A DNA stretch of 64,000 nucleotides from Holothuria scabra (Eukaryota; Echinodermata; Holothuroidea; Aspidochirotida; Holothuriidae): positions 29,642,046 through 29,706,045 of the forward strand of contig CM074179.1 in NCBI GenBank assembly GCA_037179385.1. Direction: 5' to 3'. Shown piece by piece: positions 1 to 13,804 of the stretch; within the stretch, counting starts at the first letter, position 1; the number at the start of each line of letters is the position of its first letter. The notes under the pieces were generated by a model. That model saw nothing but the letters and a program-made list of their open reading frames with translations, ran no database searches and was not told the origin of the DNA. A program made the translations under genes and the position numbers.

Positions 1-1547
1 CGTCAGTCATAACATTCCAATGCCCCCTTCCTAACCCCCTCCATCAGTTCCTAACCTTGATTTTAAGTGTGAAGCGTACATACTTAGGCATAAAATTATT
101 CATAAAACGTTAGTTACAAAGATCTCGAGACTTGGGTAACCATAAGGAAGCTGGAACATTTGGAATTGGGTGCATAGACATAAAGCTGACAAAATAATTT
201 TAGCAAGCAGGACTATATGAAATTGACTTATAGCCTATACCAAACACAGTACCAACCATGAATACATGTCAAGGACCCTCCCTCCCATCGTCATTGTTAT
301 GGTTATGGACTACCACTTGAGTGTTTAAAATTACTTCGAGCAGTGATCAGAACAAATCTTCAAAATGATTTCGGTATTCTAGCTATCCGCTATTAACGTG
401 AGAACGATATGTTCGTGAATTTACAGGCAACACGCTGACATAAATATGCACCACACGGGCTTCCTTACAGATGCACTTTCTTCCGTATCTTGAAGTACTC
501 TTTTTCACTAGCGAAGGTTTTAGTAGCTAGCTCATTGCTGCCACAGGCATGCGTAGTGGACTACGGAGCTTTTAAGGTGTAATGTAATAGACCTTATATC
601 TGAACTAATTTGTCTATCTTGTGAAGTAACGTAGGTCTATCGTCCTTTTTAACATTGGCTCCCAGATACTTTAATGCGTTAGTGTAGTATATTAGAAGAA
701 CTGTATATTAAGTGTCTTTATATTTTAGCATTTTTATGAGAAGGATATTGATATTGAAATTTTGATGATGACGACGACGACGACGACGACGATGATGATG
801 ATGAAGATGATAATGTTTGATATTTCAACAAATATCTCAGTTAGAGAAAAACTTATCTAAATTTCCACTAGCAAATACATTATTTCGGGGTGTAAATACT
901 GCCACTGCCACAACGAGCTGGGGAGGGGTAAATACTTTAAATGTGGTCCTGTGAGCATCCTGATATGTCAATTTCTACACCATAGTACTTATATATGCAG
1001 TCCACGTCGATTGAAAACGTTAGGATGGAAATGGAAACGTTTGTATGTTTAAAAGCGTAAGCAATTAAGAGATAAGGTTTACACGAATTTGGCAGAAGGG
1101 ATCGCAGTGCTTGAGACCTCACATTTTTCATATACTTCGGGGAGCCTCTTTGTTCTCATCCCTCTATTATGTTAGGACAGAATTCACCGCAGCTGTTATT
1201 ATTTTCCATGTTTAGGAAGACGCAGTGTAGTTCAAACGATTATTTTAAACGGACAAGAAGTTGTGCTGAAGTCCGTCAATAACCTCAACAAGGAAAAGAA
1301 GAAAAGTTTCAAATAGTTCTTTAAGCTAAACATTTTTTAAAACAAGTTTTAGCAAATTCAGTATAGTTAAACAAGTTTTGAAATATTTTAGTATTCAGTG
1401 ATCAACAAATACACTTCAGCAGGATAGGTTTCTACTGCTGTTATCAATACAACAAATAACCATCGGTAACGTCTCAAACTTCCTTCCAGTAATTGGGTGT
1501 TTGAAATGCAACTTTGTAACAAGCTTAACTTCTTTAACTAGTACATG
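1..1547. other. No gene recognised (left edge)
   Basis: I see no convincing exon, RNA gene or terminal-repeat element in this AT-rich stretch. The only structured sequence is the GAY trinucleotide run near 763-810. Short open frames here are no longer than chance allows at this composition. Confidence 0.5.
763..810. repeat. GAT/GAC trinucleotide microsatellite
   Basis: A run of GAT and GAC triplets with an uninterrupted GAC/ACG core, flanked by GAT triplets. It is a simple sequence repeat and is not part of a recognisable reading frame. Confidence 0.9.
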
Positions 1548-1749
1548 CACTCTAAAAACAAGAGAGTGAGATTGAATCTAGTCACTCTCTAACAGAGTGA
1601 AAAGTGTAGAAATTCACTATATTAGAATGTTAGTTCTCCAAGAAGAGTGACATTTACTTTAAAAAGAAAGTGTCAAATTTTTTCAATCTTCTTGGAGTGA
1701 AATTTTTGCTGTTTTGGCTTTTTTGGCATGAGATTTTTATTTTTAGAGT
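1548..1749. mobile_element. CACTCTAAAA palindromic MITE, diverged copy
   Basis: The left end reads CACTCTAAAAACAAGAGAGTG and the right end finishes TTTTTAGAGTT. Between them GAGTG/CACTC motifs alternate in both orientations, as in the better-preserved copies at 31782, 41672 and 43426. The terminal TA duplication seen in those copies is not preserved here, so this is an old or degraded member. There is no coding capacity. Confidence 0.6.
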
Positions 1750-2324
1750 TAGAGCAGAGTATGGGTCAAACTGATGCATGAATGCAGACCTGTGGACTGT
1801 CTAGGATATGCACGACATGGCACCCCATGTTGAGCACCGTGTCCCCATTTACATGTGAACACCCCAAAATAGCATGCATGCCGATGTTTTACTAAAATTA
1901 AGAAGTATCTAAAAGGCGCTTACTGATGAAAACGATTGGTTTCACATCTTTCATGGCTTCGGGTTCAGTGCACATTAAGTACAAAATAGCCAAGTGGTGT
2001 CTGAGTTGACTAACCACGCCAGCCACTAATATTTGACTAATTTGTTTATTTCTTAGTAAAGGACTAAAGGATATCAGTTTTAATCAAACTTAATACTTAA
2101 TAATATTTTTCAGGGACTTATTCAATTGGGTCAAATATTAGTCCATATTTTTGACTACGTGATTGGTCGATTCAGGCACTGTTACAGACTAATTTGTGTG
2201 CAGTGTTCTGCATGTCTCCACCGGGAGGCCAACCCTCCAACCTCTGGAAAATCCTAGAATGGCACCATCCCTGACTAAGCCTGCTTGCGGGATTTAACCA
2301 TACATCATTACTAATCATTTATGC

Positions 2325-2585
2325 ACACCCTGGCGGCTTTGAAAAATTGAAGAATTCAGAAATTTGCCATTTTTGTGGAACCAGTCTACTGTGTGGTTTT
2401 GACAACTTATGAAATTCCGAACTTCCAATTTCTCTCCAAAAAAGCGCCATATATTGGACATGTTTTGCTTCAAAAGAGCAACATTTTTCCCCCGTGCAAA
2501 TTGCAATTCTTAAGCAGAGATGCTCGCTTATACCTTCAATTTGGTAAACTTATCCGACCTCTGGAGGTGAGAAAATCCGAAACCA
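2325..2585 (+). repeat. Dispersed repeat, partner of 30291-30545
   Basis: This block aligns by eye along its length with 30291-30545 in the same orientation. Shared anchors include AACCAGTCTACTGTG, GGTTTTGACAACT, TAAGCAGA and TTTGGTAAACTT. The 30-kb copy starts with a hAT-like end (CAGTGGTGTAGCTAC), which suggests both are pieces of one non-autonomous DNA element. Any open frame through it is incidental. Confidence 0.65.
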
Positions 2586-3121
2586 GATCATCAAGTAGCA
2601 CCAGTAACTACAGTTCTATTTTTATAAATTTTCTTCATAAAACTCCAAAATTTCTCCAACCCTCTTGACTTAAAAAAATATTCGCCAGAGAGCCTCATTC
2701 TGTAGGCGTTGGAAAACATTATGAAGCAACAACAATGTTTGGTTGCCGCTCAGTCTCAGATATTCCAATAGGATATGTCCTTCAGTAAACCCCATCTTTT
2801 CAAATTTCCTTACAAGAAACTCAGAATCCACACTTTTCTTCAATACAAGCTCCATATTTTCAAATATCTGAAGAAAGAAAATAATTTCAGCGCCCTTTGA
2901 GCGCCACAAGTTACATCCCTAGTACCGTGCTGCTCACACTTAAAATCGTAAAATTTAATACACATTCCATTCGACATCCTTCGTCTTTATCAGGGCTTGT
3001 TTGTTCTGTCCCTGTCAGGGAACTTGGCTCCTGTCGGACAAAGCCTGCTTTGCCATGCAAGGGCTGCATGTACAACATCGCTGTGTATTAATTTTACCAG
3101 GCTGGCGAAGAAGGGGCTATG

Positions 3122-3272
3122 CCAATGTTCCCCAAGGTTCGATGTTCCCGAGAATCTTAGGAACATCCTCACTTCTGGGAATATCGAACCTCGTGAATAA
3201 CGAACCTTGTAATCATCTCCAAGTCATCGAGATATCATGAAAACGGGGAACATCGAACCTTGGGAACATTGG
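3122..3272. mobile_element. Short MITE with CCAATGTTCCC terminal inverted repeats
   Basis: The left end CCAATGTTCCCCAAGGTTCG and the right end CGAACCTTGGGAACATTGG are inverted copies, with the match running on into GATGTTCCCG / CGGGGAACATC. Further GGAACAT and TCGAACCT motifs lie inside, so most of the 151 bp could fold back on itself. I do not see a clear target-site duplication. Confidence 0.65.
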
Positions 3273-4767
3273 ACCCAGGGAACACCGGGTAGACCCCTGT
3301 GAAGAAGGCTGCTTTCGGTATTAACATGTTATGAAGTCATGATTGCAAAGTACTTTTTTCCAACTTGTAGTATTGCTCTACTATTGCTGGACTGTCTTTC
3401 TATAACAGGGAAAACTGAATGAAATCACCAAAACTTGTTGGTAAACTAAAACGTGTTTAAAGCAGAAAAATACGAAGAGACAAAAACACGTGAGATATCC
3501 TTTGTTCTGGAACCCACCCCCGTTCCATGCCACTGTTCCTTGGCATATCAATAAATCCAGTATTTCCCTCCCTTCATCCTTACGATAACATGTAGAATAA
3601 CAACAACCCCTGTCGTCAGTCGACAATGATACTCAATTTTTCTCTTAAGAAAGACAGGTTTTTTTGTTATAAAAGAAACCAGAATTTGCAGGCTAAAAGA
3701 ACCCTTAATTTTTCATCGAAAATTTTGCCTTCCTTACCATTAAGGAACTCACCGCCTCTGTCAGAGGTTTTGTGTTATTACCCCCACCGGTTCCCTGTCG
3801 GGGAGCTTGGTCCACTGTCGGTAACTCTGGTCTTACAAGACTGTCTACAAGTCTGTCTACAAGTTTACACTATTTTTACAGGTACAGAAACGAATCACAA
3901 ATCTGTCTACCGTTAAGTGATGGTACATGTTCGAGAAAATTCGCATAGTCATATGCTCGGAGATATGGTCAAAATAACTTATGCCTCTTAATCCAAATGG
4001 TAACCGACATAATCGTTCACTCTACTTAATGAAGATAAAAGCCTTAACAACTAGGGCATGGTTTTTTCTTCTGTTGGAAACTGTAATGACCTGTGTATGT
4101 TTGAATGTGTTTTGCACATTAAAACTCAGTTAAAGAGATTTCTGAAATTTATGGGGATGTTCTTCTCATCAAATTAATGACACATTAACCATTGCCCTCG
4201 GAAAGCGAAATGATAAAAATTAACCTATTTCATTGCTGAGGGCACCAAAAATGTGACAGCCAACTGCTGTACAACGTGAAAGTAAGAAAAATATAAAAAG
4301 CTTATGATCAATCTTTATTTTTCTCTCTATCAATTCAACTTGAAAGTGCCTTCTTTCACTAAGTTAATTAAAAGCTTACAATATCAATGTAGAAGGTTTC
4401 AGTATCCAATAATTTGTCTGAAAAGGCGTATTCCCCAAAAGAGAATAGCCTTCAAGTGCAGTGGACAGCACCCTTAGTTTGGGCCAACCAAAAAGGATAT
4501 CACGAGGGACTTAAAAAGGGACTTGAGGAGTGTATAACTACTTTGTTCGAAGCTGTCCCAAAGATTACACCATTTGGGGTTTTAACCAGGTTTGTAGAAC
4601 GAGTAACCCTTTTTGGGGCACACCCATACAAGAGTTTCAATGGCCCAGGAAGGGTGTCCAGTCCTCTTATCCCTTGCAAATTTTAAGCCTTTCTTGAGAG
4701 CCTAGATGCAAAATGGTGCGCAATTTTTGAGACTGGGGGAACTAATTTTGAACTCGAAGGTTTAGTT

Positions 4768-6280
4768 CAGTGGCGGAGCTGCCATATGGTCATCATTATG
4801 CCCCCCCCCCCCCCCCCGACGGCCCAAGATCGTCTGCAGGCGCCCTTTTTAGGTTTTTTAAAGTACTTTACTCTTGCACCGTTATTGGCAAAAGATATAA
4901 TTTAATAGCGTTGTTTTAAGGCACCGATAACAAAAAATACTCAAACAGCCACCAGTAAAACGTATCTTCATGCTTTATACGCACTAATGAATGTTGTCGC
5001 TGTGCCAAGTTAATTCTTTCCACACCAAGCGTGTTTTAAGCTTACAAAATGCACAGACTGACATTAAATTAACCCCCCAGGCCAATAAAAGATGTTGCAA
5101 AGGGCGCAACAATAATTGTAGCGCAAATAGGCCTCTTGCTGCCAGGGATAATTGTTAACATAGACAATAAAAAAGTTTATAAAGATACCAAAATAGCTTC
5201 CACAACATTTTTCAAAATCATTTGAAGAGAGCATTCAGATTAAAATAAAATAAAATAAATCTGTTATCAGAGTGATAATGGTTTAAGAGTTTTAATAAGC
5301 AGTTTTCATTTTGTTTTTCTTCAAGTGACCATTCTCATGATAAATGGCAAATGCTGACAATGCACGATAATCCCATGAAAATGATTGTTTCTGTGCTTTC
5401 GTAGTCACAAAAGCCAGAAAATCGCATCTAATAAACCTAATAGGTGTAGGGTACTATTATTTTTTTTTATGAATTCGGTATCTAGAAGGCCAAGCAGACC
5501 TTTTGTCTTGGGCTATTTCTTGCAATGTACTTTATTAATGGCTATTTCAAAAAGGTCACAGGATGTAACTTACGTTACTTAATGTTTCTTCGTGTACTTA
5601 TCTTGATTTCCAGATGCCAAAATTGTACATTTAACGGTGATTAATTTCCAAACCCCCCCCCCCCCCCGCCGTAAGATTGCTTGCTATTTAGCTCTAGCAG
5701 GTTTGTTTAGTCTTTTTCTTCACAAAGGAGCCCATTATTACATTAAAATCTTAAATCTACACCTGACAATAACACAAAATGTAATTACCGCCTTCATACT
5801 AGAATGTGAAAGAGAGGGATAGAAACATGGGCGTCCGCAGGTTGGGGCAGGGGGGGGGGGGGACTTGTGGTCCCTTGAAAAATAAAAAACCTGAAAAAAC
5901 GAAGGAAACAAAGAAAAAGACGAAGAAAAAATTAGCATCAACAATTTTTTAACAGTTCACTCAGTGTTCCCCCTGTTTATATGCCGTAAACAGGCTTAAG
6001 AAATACCATTTCCAGCGATCTTAGTGGAATTTTGTACCTCCCCCTTCCCCCACCCGATTGATCTTCTGCGGAGGCCCATGGATAGAAAATTTAAACATGT
6101 TTTAATAGAAAACTTGCTGAAGAGAAATGGCAAAGTGTCTTCTACCAGGTGCGGAAAATCAAATGGAAGTCTGAAATGCCATGGCTTCGATCGTGCTAAG
6201 GCTCAGGGTATTCACTCCTTCGAAGCGCCCCTGTAGACCATTTTCGCCCCCTCTGACCAAAATCCCTAGCTCCGCCACTG
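4768..6280. mobile_element. hAT-type non-autonomous element (8-bp TSD)
   Basis: The ends are CAGTGGCGGAGC on the left and GCTCCGCCACTG on the right, a perfect inverted pair. They are flanked by an exact 8-bp duplication, GTTTAGTT, at 4760-4767 and 6281-6288. That combination is characteristic of the hAT superfamily. The 1.5-kb interior holds long C and G tracts (about 4801, 5648 and 5851) but no transposase reading frame, so the element must have been moved by an enzyme encoded elsewhere. Confidence 0.88.
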
Positions 6281-6949
6281 GTTTAGTTGTGGTGTTTTGG
6301 TGTAATATTTTTTTTATTCTTTAATGCAAAACATTTTTTACTCCCACATTCCCCACTCCTAGTGATTACAGGTCTGGTGACTTAGTGAGAAATCTTGATG
6401 AATAGCTGTGTAGAGAAGTATCGTACTTTACAACTTCGCTTTTTCACTTCTTGGTGTTTCACCTATCAGCGAAGCCCTGCATATGGTTCCATAGGAAATT
6501 CTCTTCAAAGTAATAAGACAAATGTCATCAACCACGTGTTGGAAATTTTATTCGTGGCGAAGATATTTTTGTACAGATACTATATATGATCAGATTGACT
6601 ATTCGGAGTCAAAACACATCTTTTTTATCTGTTTATTACGGATGCATATTTCTCCCAAGCTGTTCTTGGCCACCAACACTTTTGAAAAGCCAATTTTACA
6701 CATGTGCACCACGAGGGAGATTGTCCTTACAAATAGGGTATGTCTTTTGATCCAATCCAATCAACTATAGCATGCAGCCGACCTCAGTAGTGTCTTAAGG
6801 TTTTTCTTTTTGTTTAATTTAAGATATGCATGATGATGCAAGCTGCACAGGTTTATAGGATCATTACTTTATCATCACTGGTTACGGACACTATATATAA
6901 GTCGAGGTTGCTTACGTGGACAAAATTCTAGTGTCTGCGGGGTCTTCGG

Positions 6950-7265
6950 TCGTGGAATGGCAGAGTGGTCTTTTCCAGTGACTGAGCCATAATGTGATTA
7001 ACATGATCATTGGTTCAAATCCCGTTGGGATGTTCATGCAGGGGTTTCCTCAGGGTATCCTGTCTTTCACTGGCAACCCACTTGGCATTATGTTTGCCAC
7101 TAAAATCAGTTGCCCACTTGACGAGGTTGTCGGACAAGAGCACTGCCGGGTGGTGCAGTTAACTAGTAGTCCACTTTTTCCTCCAGGCTTGTTTTGGTCT
7201 AGCCATCCAGTGAAAATTATGGGGCGGAAGTAAGTTAAATTCCTCAACACTCGGTTAAAAACCAC
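6950..7265 (+). mobile_element. tRNA-derived SINE (Ser/Leu-like head)
   Basis: The head has a polymerase III A-box-like stretch (TGGCAGAGTGGTC) and a perfect B box (GGTTCAAATCCC at about 7012). The spacing is longer than in a standard tRNA, which suits a tRNA with a long variable arm. A non-tRNA body follows (TTTCCTCAGGGTATCC onward). A SINE is more likely than a functional tRNA because acceptor-stem pairing is not evident and the body continues for over 200 bp. The ends are approximate. Confidence 0.6.
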
Positions 7266-10200
7266 TCTTTCATTTCTTGATTAAATTTTCCTCAATTCCT
7301 TTCCATTTTCTTTGCGGAAAATTGCGTATGCTAGAGTGCCCCAAATTGCGTTTTACAATTATCTTTTGAAATTGCAAACTTTTATTAAGGAGACACCACC
7401 CATCCGCCTGGCTAGCGATACCACTTCAGATCCTCTTCTGGAAAACCCTTGATCCGCCACTTCGATATGCTGTTTAAATTCTCCTAACACCTGTTAAAAA
7501 TCCCGCCAAAGTGAACTTTTCAACACAATTTTCCCTTGGCACCCTCGCGTTCTTTTAGCGTCGGAGCAGTTGACTTTACAACCTTTCGTATTGGGATTTG
7601 TTCCTTTTGTTTATGCTTTCTGCTTCTGTATGGTGGTAAACCAGGGATGTTATAGCTCCCTGGTAAAACATACTAGAATAAAGAGCTTATCTGGCTAGAT
7701 GTGCCAAAATTGTTTTGTTCACCCACCTTTGACACGTACTGCAGTCCTTAATGGAAAATTGCTTTAATTACTACTCGCCTCTTTTGTCAGTTTATATCAG
7801 TTGATGTGTAATTTAGACCTATAATCTCGTGGATAGGGTGGAAAAGATACATAGATACTGTAGCTAGCGAAACTTGCGTGACTCGATCTGACCCCAGTAA
7901 CAATTTCAACCCCAGAGAGTTAGTTGATGGATAGTGCAGTGAATGGTACAGAAAAGTCCTCCAATATGGTTGCAAAATATGCAGACTGAACTCATAATAG
8001 GATACAAATGGATGTTACCAGGACGGGCACTATGGATGGAAGATCCTTTCTTTTTCAGTTTTAAAGAATTAGAAAGGGGAGAAAAGGAAATTATGCTTAT
8101 GGATACGTGGTGGTTGGAAACATTTTACAAAGTAAAGCTAGGGTCACCCCACCCATTTGGTCCCTCCTTATAAAAACAGCGATTCGCACTAATAATTAAA
8201 ACAGTAATCCACCGACCAACTTTGGGAGATACATCCACGCCAATAAATAACGCACACTCGTGTGTAAATGCTTACGTCCTCATGCATTGACCCTTGCTCG
8301 GAGGAGCGAGGGGCAATGCACCCGCTTCTTAACCTCGTTCGTTTGCCAAGGTCGACGTTTGGCAGGCGGTGGGGTCCGCTTGTCTCGGTGCGGGGTGGTC
8401 AGGTGATAGTTAACCTGTAAATGTTTAATAAGCTGTACATAATGTTGTGTAAATAGCTCGAGTGTGGGATGTCGGGAGGGGATTAGGGTGTGGGGGTCGG
8501 GAGGGGATTGGCATGTGGGTGGTGTACATGTATGCCGCGAAGTTTCGTTTCCCAGCCCTTGTAAATCGGTATTTAAATAGTTAATAGTTCTGTTCTTGTT
8601 CTGACCATGAATTTGTGTTTGATTTAGCAGTTTGTAGGCCTAAATAGTTTTTCCGTTTATGTTTCTGCCCGGTCCGGTTTCAGTTGTTTTTGTCCGTATG
8701 TGCCTTGTTTTGGTTCTAGTTTTTGTTTCTCCGTGCCCCTTTCTGTGTACGTAAAAGAACTCTTGCTCGAACGGTATCCTCCACTTTATGTACTTTCCAT
8801 GTTCAAGGATGTGCAATGTGACTCCAGGAGCAGGTAGGAAGTAATATCCCTTTGAAGATTGGTGCCGCCTTGGGTGGAGGAAATTTTTCGATTCCGTCGG
8901 CAGCCTAAATCCGTAGGATAACATATTATCGCAATCGCTGGTTGCCCAGACAATTATATGCATGATTTTGCTCATAGAAAGGGCGACTCTTTCGACACAG
9001 GAGCCATTCTTCTATTAAAATAGAACTATTCCCCTCATTTTTGTCATTTCCCTCATTTTTGTCATAAAAGTTTATTTTTTGAAGATTCATTCAATAAAAC
9101 TCGAAATATCATTTTTTTAACTAGATATGAAACAACCCAAAATTCCACAAGGCTCATCTTTGTCACAACTAAAAGCCTTGGTCGTGGCATCGGGTCATTG
9201 GTCCCCTGTAGGGCATTTGGAACTTTGCTTCCTGCTGTCGGGCAAATCTTGACACCGCTCTTCTGATTAAACTTCTGATATTTCAGTCACACACCTCCTT
9301 TCCTAGATGAAATAGTTGTATTCTGACCTCCTTGAGGAACTGATATTACGGTAGGGATGGGAGTGGGAGGTAAGTTTTACTTCAAGAATGTTTAACTTTA
9401 AATGGGGAAAACAAAAAGGGAGCAGCTCTATAACATAATAAAGCAAAACCTCTGTATTTGCATTGAAGTAGACCTATATGGAACATTTACTGACCGTCCT
9501 TGAGCATGTGCATAAAACTGCCAACAATTTTAAATAGATCAACTGGGGAAAGAGGAGGTAATTTCCTCTTTATAAGTGTACAAGGATTTAGGTTGTCGGA
9601 TGTGATGAAAGGTGCAGCAGAAGGTACAGTAGAAACAGTGAAATGGTGGGACTATACTGTGTTTGATACATAACCCACCGATCTACTGCATTTGGAGTAC
9701 TCAAAATGACACAACTTAGACAAACCATTACCTATATAGTAGTCCATAACAGCTCCTCAATCAAACATAGTTGTTGGACGTTAACCTGAATTGACTGTTC
9801 ATTAAGAAAACGAACTTGCATTTTTCAGAACAATTTTCGGGTACCTATTACCTACATCAGTGACTTCCATGAAATGTTTGAAACAATGAACCCTGATGTT
9901 CGAAAAATATTCCAACAAGTTGATAAGGTACTCAGACTAATTCTTGTTACTCCAGCAAGTTAAACTATAGGGGCCTATAAGCCAATTTGTCTCCGTGGTG
10001 ACTCACTTTGGGTAAGTAAGTCTCTACGGGACAGGGCTTGTTTTAGGCTAGTATGACTCACTTTTTATTTTCTGTGGGCCCTTTAGGAATTACCATGAAG
10101 CAATCAAGGCTTAACCATCTGCTGCTGCGCGATGTCCAAAGAAATGTTTTGAGAAATATGCCTGCCCAGTTTTTCAGAAATGAGCCTTTTTATGGCTTAT

Positions 10201-11394
10201 AAGGAAATTCATAAAGCCGTATATGTATAGCCTATTTTAAAGTAATTCGCTCGACCTTCTAACCTTTGTCGAAAAGTATACGGGGAACTGAAATATAAGC
10301 CTACAGAACTGTAATCTTATAAAAAAAAAAAAAAAAAATGAAAGTTCATTGAGAAATTTCTCTCCTTCTTTGGTAGTCTACGGTATGCTACTATTCTACT
10401 GAGTTGAATATGCATGAGTAGTATAAATGTTAAAAAAGTCTAAATATTTGCCCGAATTACCGAACCCCACCGTGCCCACCATACGCCACTTAAAGATGCG
10501 TTGATTATTTCCGCAATTGTAAACTGTCCCCTCCTCACAAAAATCCACTGGGCTTCGCTTCTTTTTTTCCCAGAGCCAAAATAGTCTCTTAAGACCAGTC
10601 CCTAGTCATCTCCTGCCACTCTGAATGAGGACTTAACTATAATTCTAAAAAATAATAAGTGGTCTTGGATTCATTGCGTATTTTAATAATAAGTACTGAG
10701 ATTGTAAAACATAGAAATTGGTAAATTAAACAAGACGTACGTCTAGACCAGTTGCGGTGCCGCAACAAAACGTGACGTCATCCATCATTTTGGCATGCAG
10801 AATGAACGTGAGATAGTGTCAATTGTAGTGATCTGTTTGCTGGATTTTAAGCATGACATTGGGTGTTAAAATATATCGGGATGACGTCGTTGCAGAAGTG
10901 TATTTTTAGATAAAATGTCGTGGTTGATTTGGGGTTAGCTGTGTCTTAGTTACAACTTAGTTATTCCTAGATATTAAGTTGCGGCGCCTGCCACGCAGGC
11001 AGTTAGGCGTATGCTCTGCTACGACTCCAATATTGTCATGTTAACGGTTTCTTGAGCAGTAGGTTTTACAGTACTTGGTAATTAGACGGAGGGTGACGAA
11101 CTAGCTCAAGTCGAGATGACCACGTCTGGTTTTCCAGTTGTAGCTCACAGGGGGGGGGGGGAGGGAGGCTCTTTATAAAAGCGAAATAATTTCTGCCACT
11201 GCACACTGTATGTAGATTGTAGTTTCTTTTTCATTGATTTTTTCATTCTTTTCTAGCGTGTCCTTGTTATTCTTAAGTAGTTAAGTTTTTTCATTCCAAA
11301 TACAGAGAAGTATAGCATGTCAAGTAGCCAGTGAGAGGGGTATAACAGTTCGAGAACAATGATCTTACTACCAGATCTTACTACCAGATCAAAC
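7266..11394. other. No gene recognised; low-complexity and unassigned sequence
   Basis: There are no exon-like frames or clear terminal repeats. A duplicated GTCGGGAGGGGATT pair lies near 8470-8510, an A-tract at 10321-10338 and a G-tract at about 11150. The longest open frame (8640-8975, minus) has no recognisable motif and no splice context. Confidence 0.45.
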
Positions 11395-12115
11395 TATCCA
11401 GATCTTTCTGCAGCAGTAAGGCATCTTCCAAAATGCTTATCTTCCTACAAAGCTTATTATCATCTGCAAACTTACTTATAAGATACAATATGTAAGATAA
11501 CTATTGATATCATTGATGAAAATTAAGGAGAAAATTAAGTTACCATTGACAGCAACTCTTTGAGATCTATCATGAAGCCAGGAATTTATCCAATTAGCAC
11601 AATTGCCCTGAACCCCTAACGATGCAGTTAAACCATCAGTGTACCTAATGGAACTTTATCAAAGACCTTTGAAAAGTCAAGGTAAATGACATCAGCCAGA
11701 GGCTGAGGAATCAATTTTGAAGGGCAGGGGCTAAATATCGAAGCGGCCCAATATGTCCAATAAAATAAATGCAGTTTAAGGCAGTCAAAAATGCCCAAAA
11801 CAAAATAAGTGCGGGGGCTAAAGCCCCCCCCCCCCCCTCTCCGCGGTCCCTGTCAACACCATACCTGGAATCAAGAGATGAAGAAACCGGAATCAAGAGA
11901 TGAAGAGACGTCTTGAAGAAAAGCTCAGAAAGTTAGTAACACAAGATCAGCTTGGCAGGAACCCATGCTGTGACAGATTAAGTAAACTATCCTGAATTAA
12001 AGATTCCATAACTTTGCACACAATACTGGTTAAACTGGCAGGCCTGTAATTGCAAGGCACACTTCGATCCCAGTTCTAAAATATTGGAGTAATTTGCTAC
12101 CTCGCCAGTTCTTGA
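11395..12115 (-). pseudogene. CR1/Jockey-like LINE reverse transcriptase fragment
   Basis: Read on the minus strand from about 12050, the sequence gives CNYRPASLTSIVCKVMESLI, then QHGFLPS, the start of a CR1/Jockey-type reverse transcriptase. After an interruption it continues near 11700 with DVIYLDFSKVFDKVPLGTL, which contains the motif A catalytic aspartate. It goes on to a WINSWLHDRSQRVAVNG-like stretch, then FINDIN and FADDNKL, where the FADD is the motif C catalytic pair. Stops and frame changes break it, so it is dead. A foreign stretch at about 11705-11895, with a C-tract and a duplicated GGAATCAAGAGATGAAGA unit, separates the two parts. Neither the endonuclease nor the 3' end is visible. 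The clade is inferred from motif wording. Confidence 0.75.
11705..11895. repeat. Insertion inside the CR1-like LINE
   Basis: This stretch interrupts the LINE reading between its QHGF region and DVIYLDFSK. It contains GGGGCTAAA twice (about 11726 and 11815), a long C-tract and a tandem copy of GGAATCAAGAGATGAAGA. It is probably a small DNA element or a local rearrangement. I could not identify its ends or a target duplication. Confidence 0.4.
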
Positions 12116-12134
12116 CAATTTAACTCTGTGGCCT

Positions 12135-12312
12135 TTTCTCTAAAAATAGACACCGCCCACGCGACTTATTATTGAAAAATACCCATTTTACCACCCATAA
12201 CAAAGCTAAACGATCTTCAAAAATTATTATTTGATACAAAACAACATTCCCTACAACCTGCATTACACCATACCCATGAAACCGCCTGTCTTGGAGGAGA
12301 CAGCAGACAAAG
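12135..12312 (+). repeat. Dispersed repeat, partner of 16550-16742
   Basis: It aligns with 16550-16742 in the same orientation. Shared blocks include TCTAAAAATAGACACCGC, CACGCGA, AAACAACATTCCC and GAACCGCC/GAAACCGCC followed by GTCT-GGAGGAG. It is non-coding and of unknown class. Confidence 0.65.
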
Positions 12313-13804
12313 CCAAATTTCAGACTTTCCTGTTAAACTCATAAGCTGTGACTATCTGGAATAGGCGTTCTAGACACTATCCATATACACTAGCCTACAC
12401 GCTAAATATACAAAGCTTCCCAGGGCTGTAACTATGTGATCTGGATGGATCAATAGTAGTCCATCAATGGTCACTTCTCTGTGCTTGCTATCACAAGACA
12501 ATGAACAATTGATACTCTGTGCAGCTTTACACTATTATTGGCAAAATCCTCGTAACCAATTGCCATAAATGATAAGCTCATAAACAATTGATAAGAAAAA
12601 AGGTTCAAGCATTCACTTCTCTTTGAACTGGTATATTTTGCTACTATCTTATATTTGTATATTTACAAAAGTAACTGTAACTTATTTTCGAACAAAATAA
12701 ATTGATGCTATCCTTTGCAAAAAAGCCCAATGCCATATCTGAATGAAAAGGCTAACACACTGATCTATATTACTGGATTGCATAATCCGTTGTGTAAGAA
12801 TTGGTCTGTGTTATTGAAGCTCACAGTTGTCCGCTGGCACCACATTTCTAGGACCCACGTAGCGCTACAAAAAATTCAAATTCAAATTCATTTATTTATA
12901 AAGCGTTAAATCTGTAAAAACATACATTCTAAAACGCTGAACAAAAGTAACAGACACAAAAAAAAAAAAAAAAAATTGATGTAACTGGACTCCCCAAAAG
13001 GCCAAAGTGTATTCACAACTTGTACTGGTAATTGGTAGCAACTATCAATTTTAATCCAAATGAATAAGAGGGTCTAGAATTTTCACAATTAGAAAAAATG
13101 CTGTGCAACTTCAAGAAAAAACAACTGGCCTGCTTTAGCTGCCTGCCTGCTATGATGATGTTAGTAAGATGGGGTTTTACAGCCCAGTTTCTTACCAATT
13201 GGTTTAGTCAAACTGGCCACAGTCTTCCATGAAAGCTATGTTGATGCTACAAATTCACTAGTCATGTGGAAATATGTCGCCCAAGAAGATTGAGCTGAAA
13301 TCATGGTCACTGAATGGCAGGATAACTTGTAGTGATGTATGTTGACTTGGGCTAACAATGTCTCTGCTACACACAGAGCAGACTCAAACAACACTCTCTG
13401 TATAGCAGTATAGCCTAAAAGCAAACACTGGTAGCCTAGTCTGTTTCTTTATCCAACCAGTTGCATTCCTCAAAGCGAGTTAGGTTGTTAAAGTAGGCTC
13501 CTGATGTTACGAACTTACGAAGAGTAGAAGACTAGTCTCTTGAAAGAATAGCCTTTGGTACTGGCTGGGTTTTACATAGCTTTCTCCTTGACGCAAGGCC
13601 ATCTGGAATTCTAAAACTGGTGTCCCTCCTGTCATAGCAACTTCAGTCCTGGCCAACTTTAAACTGTCTTCAGTGTTTCAAGAGCTTAATACCCCCATGT
13701 TCGACTCAGGACAGATGAGAATCATGTTTTTCTTCTAAAAATACGACTAGGTATAGGGTTAGGGTTACGAACACATAACAATATATAAGGTAAGGGTCAC
13801 ATAC

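Noticed and set aside
6950..7030. Functional tRNA-Ser or tRNA-Leu gene
   Set aside because: The A and B boxes are good, but no closed acceptor stem is seen and the sequence continues into a SINE-like body.
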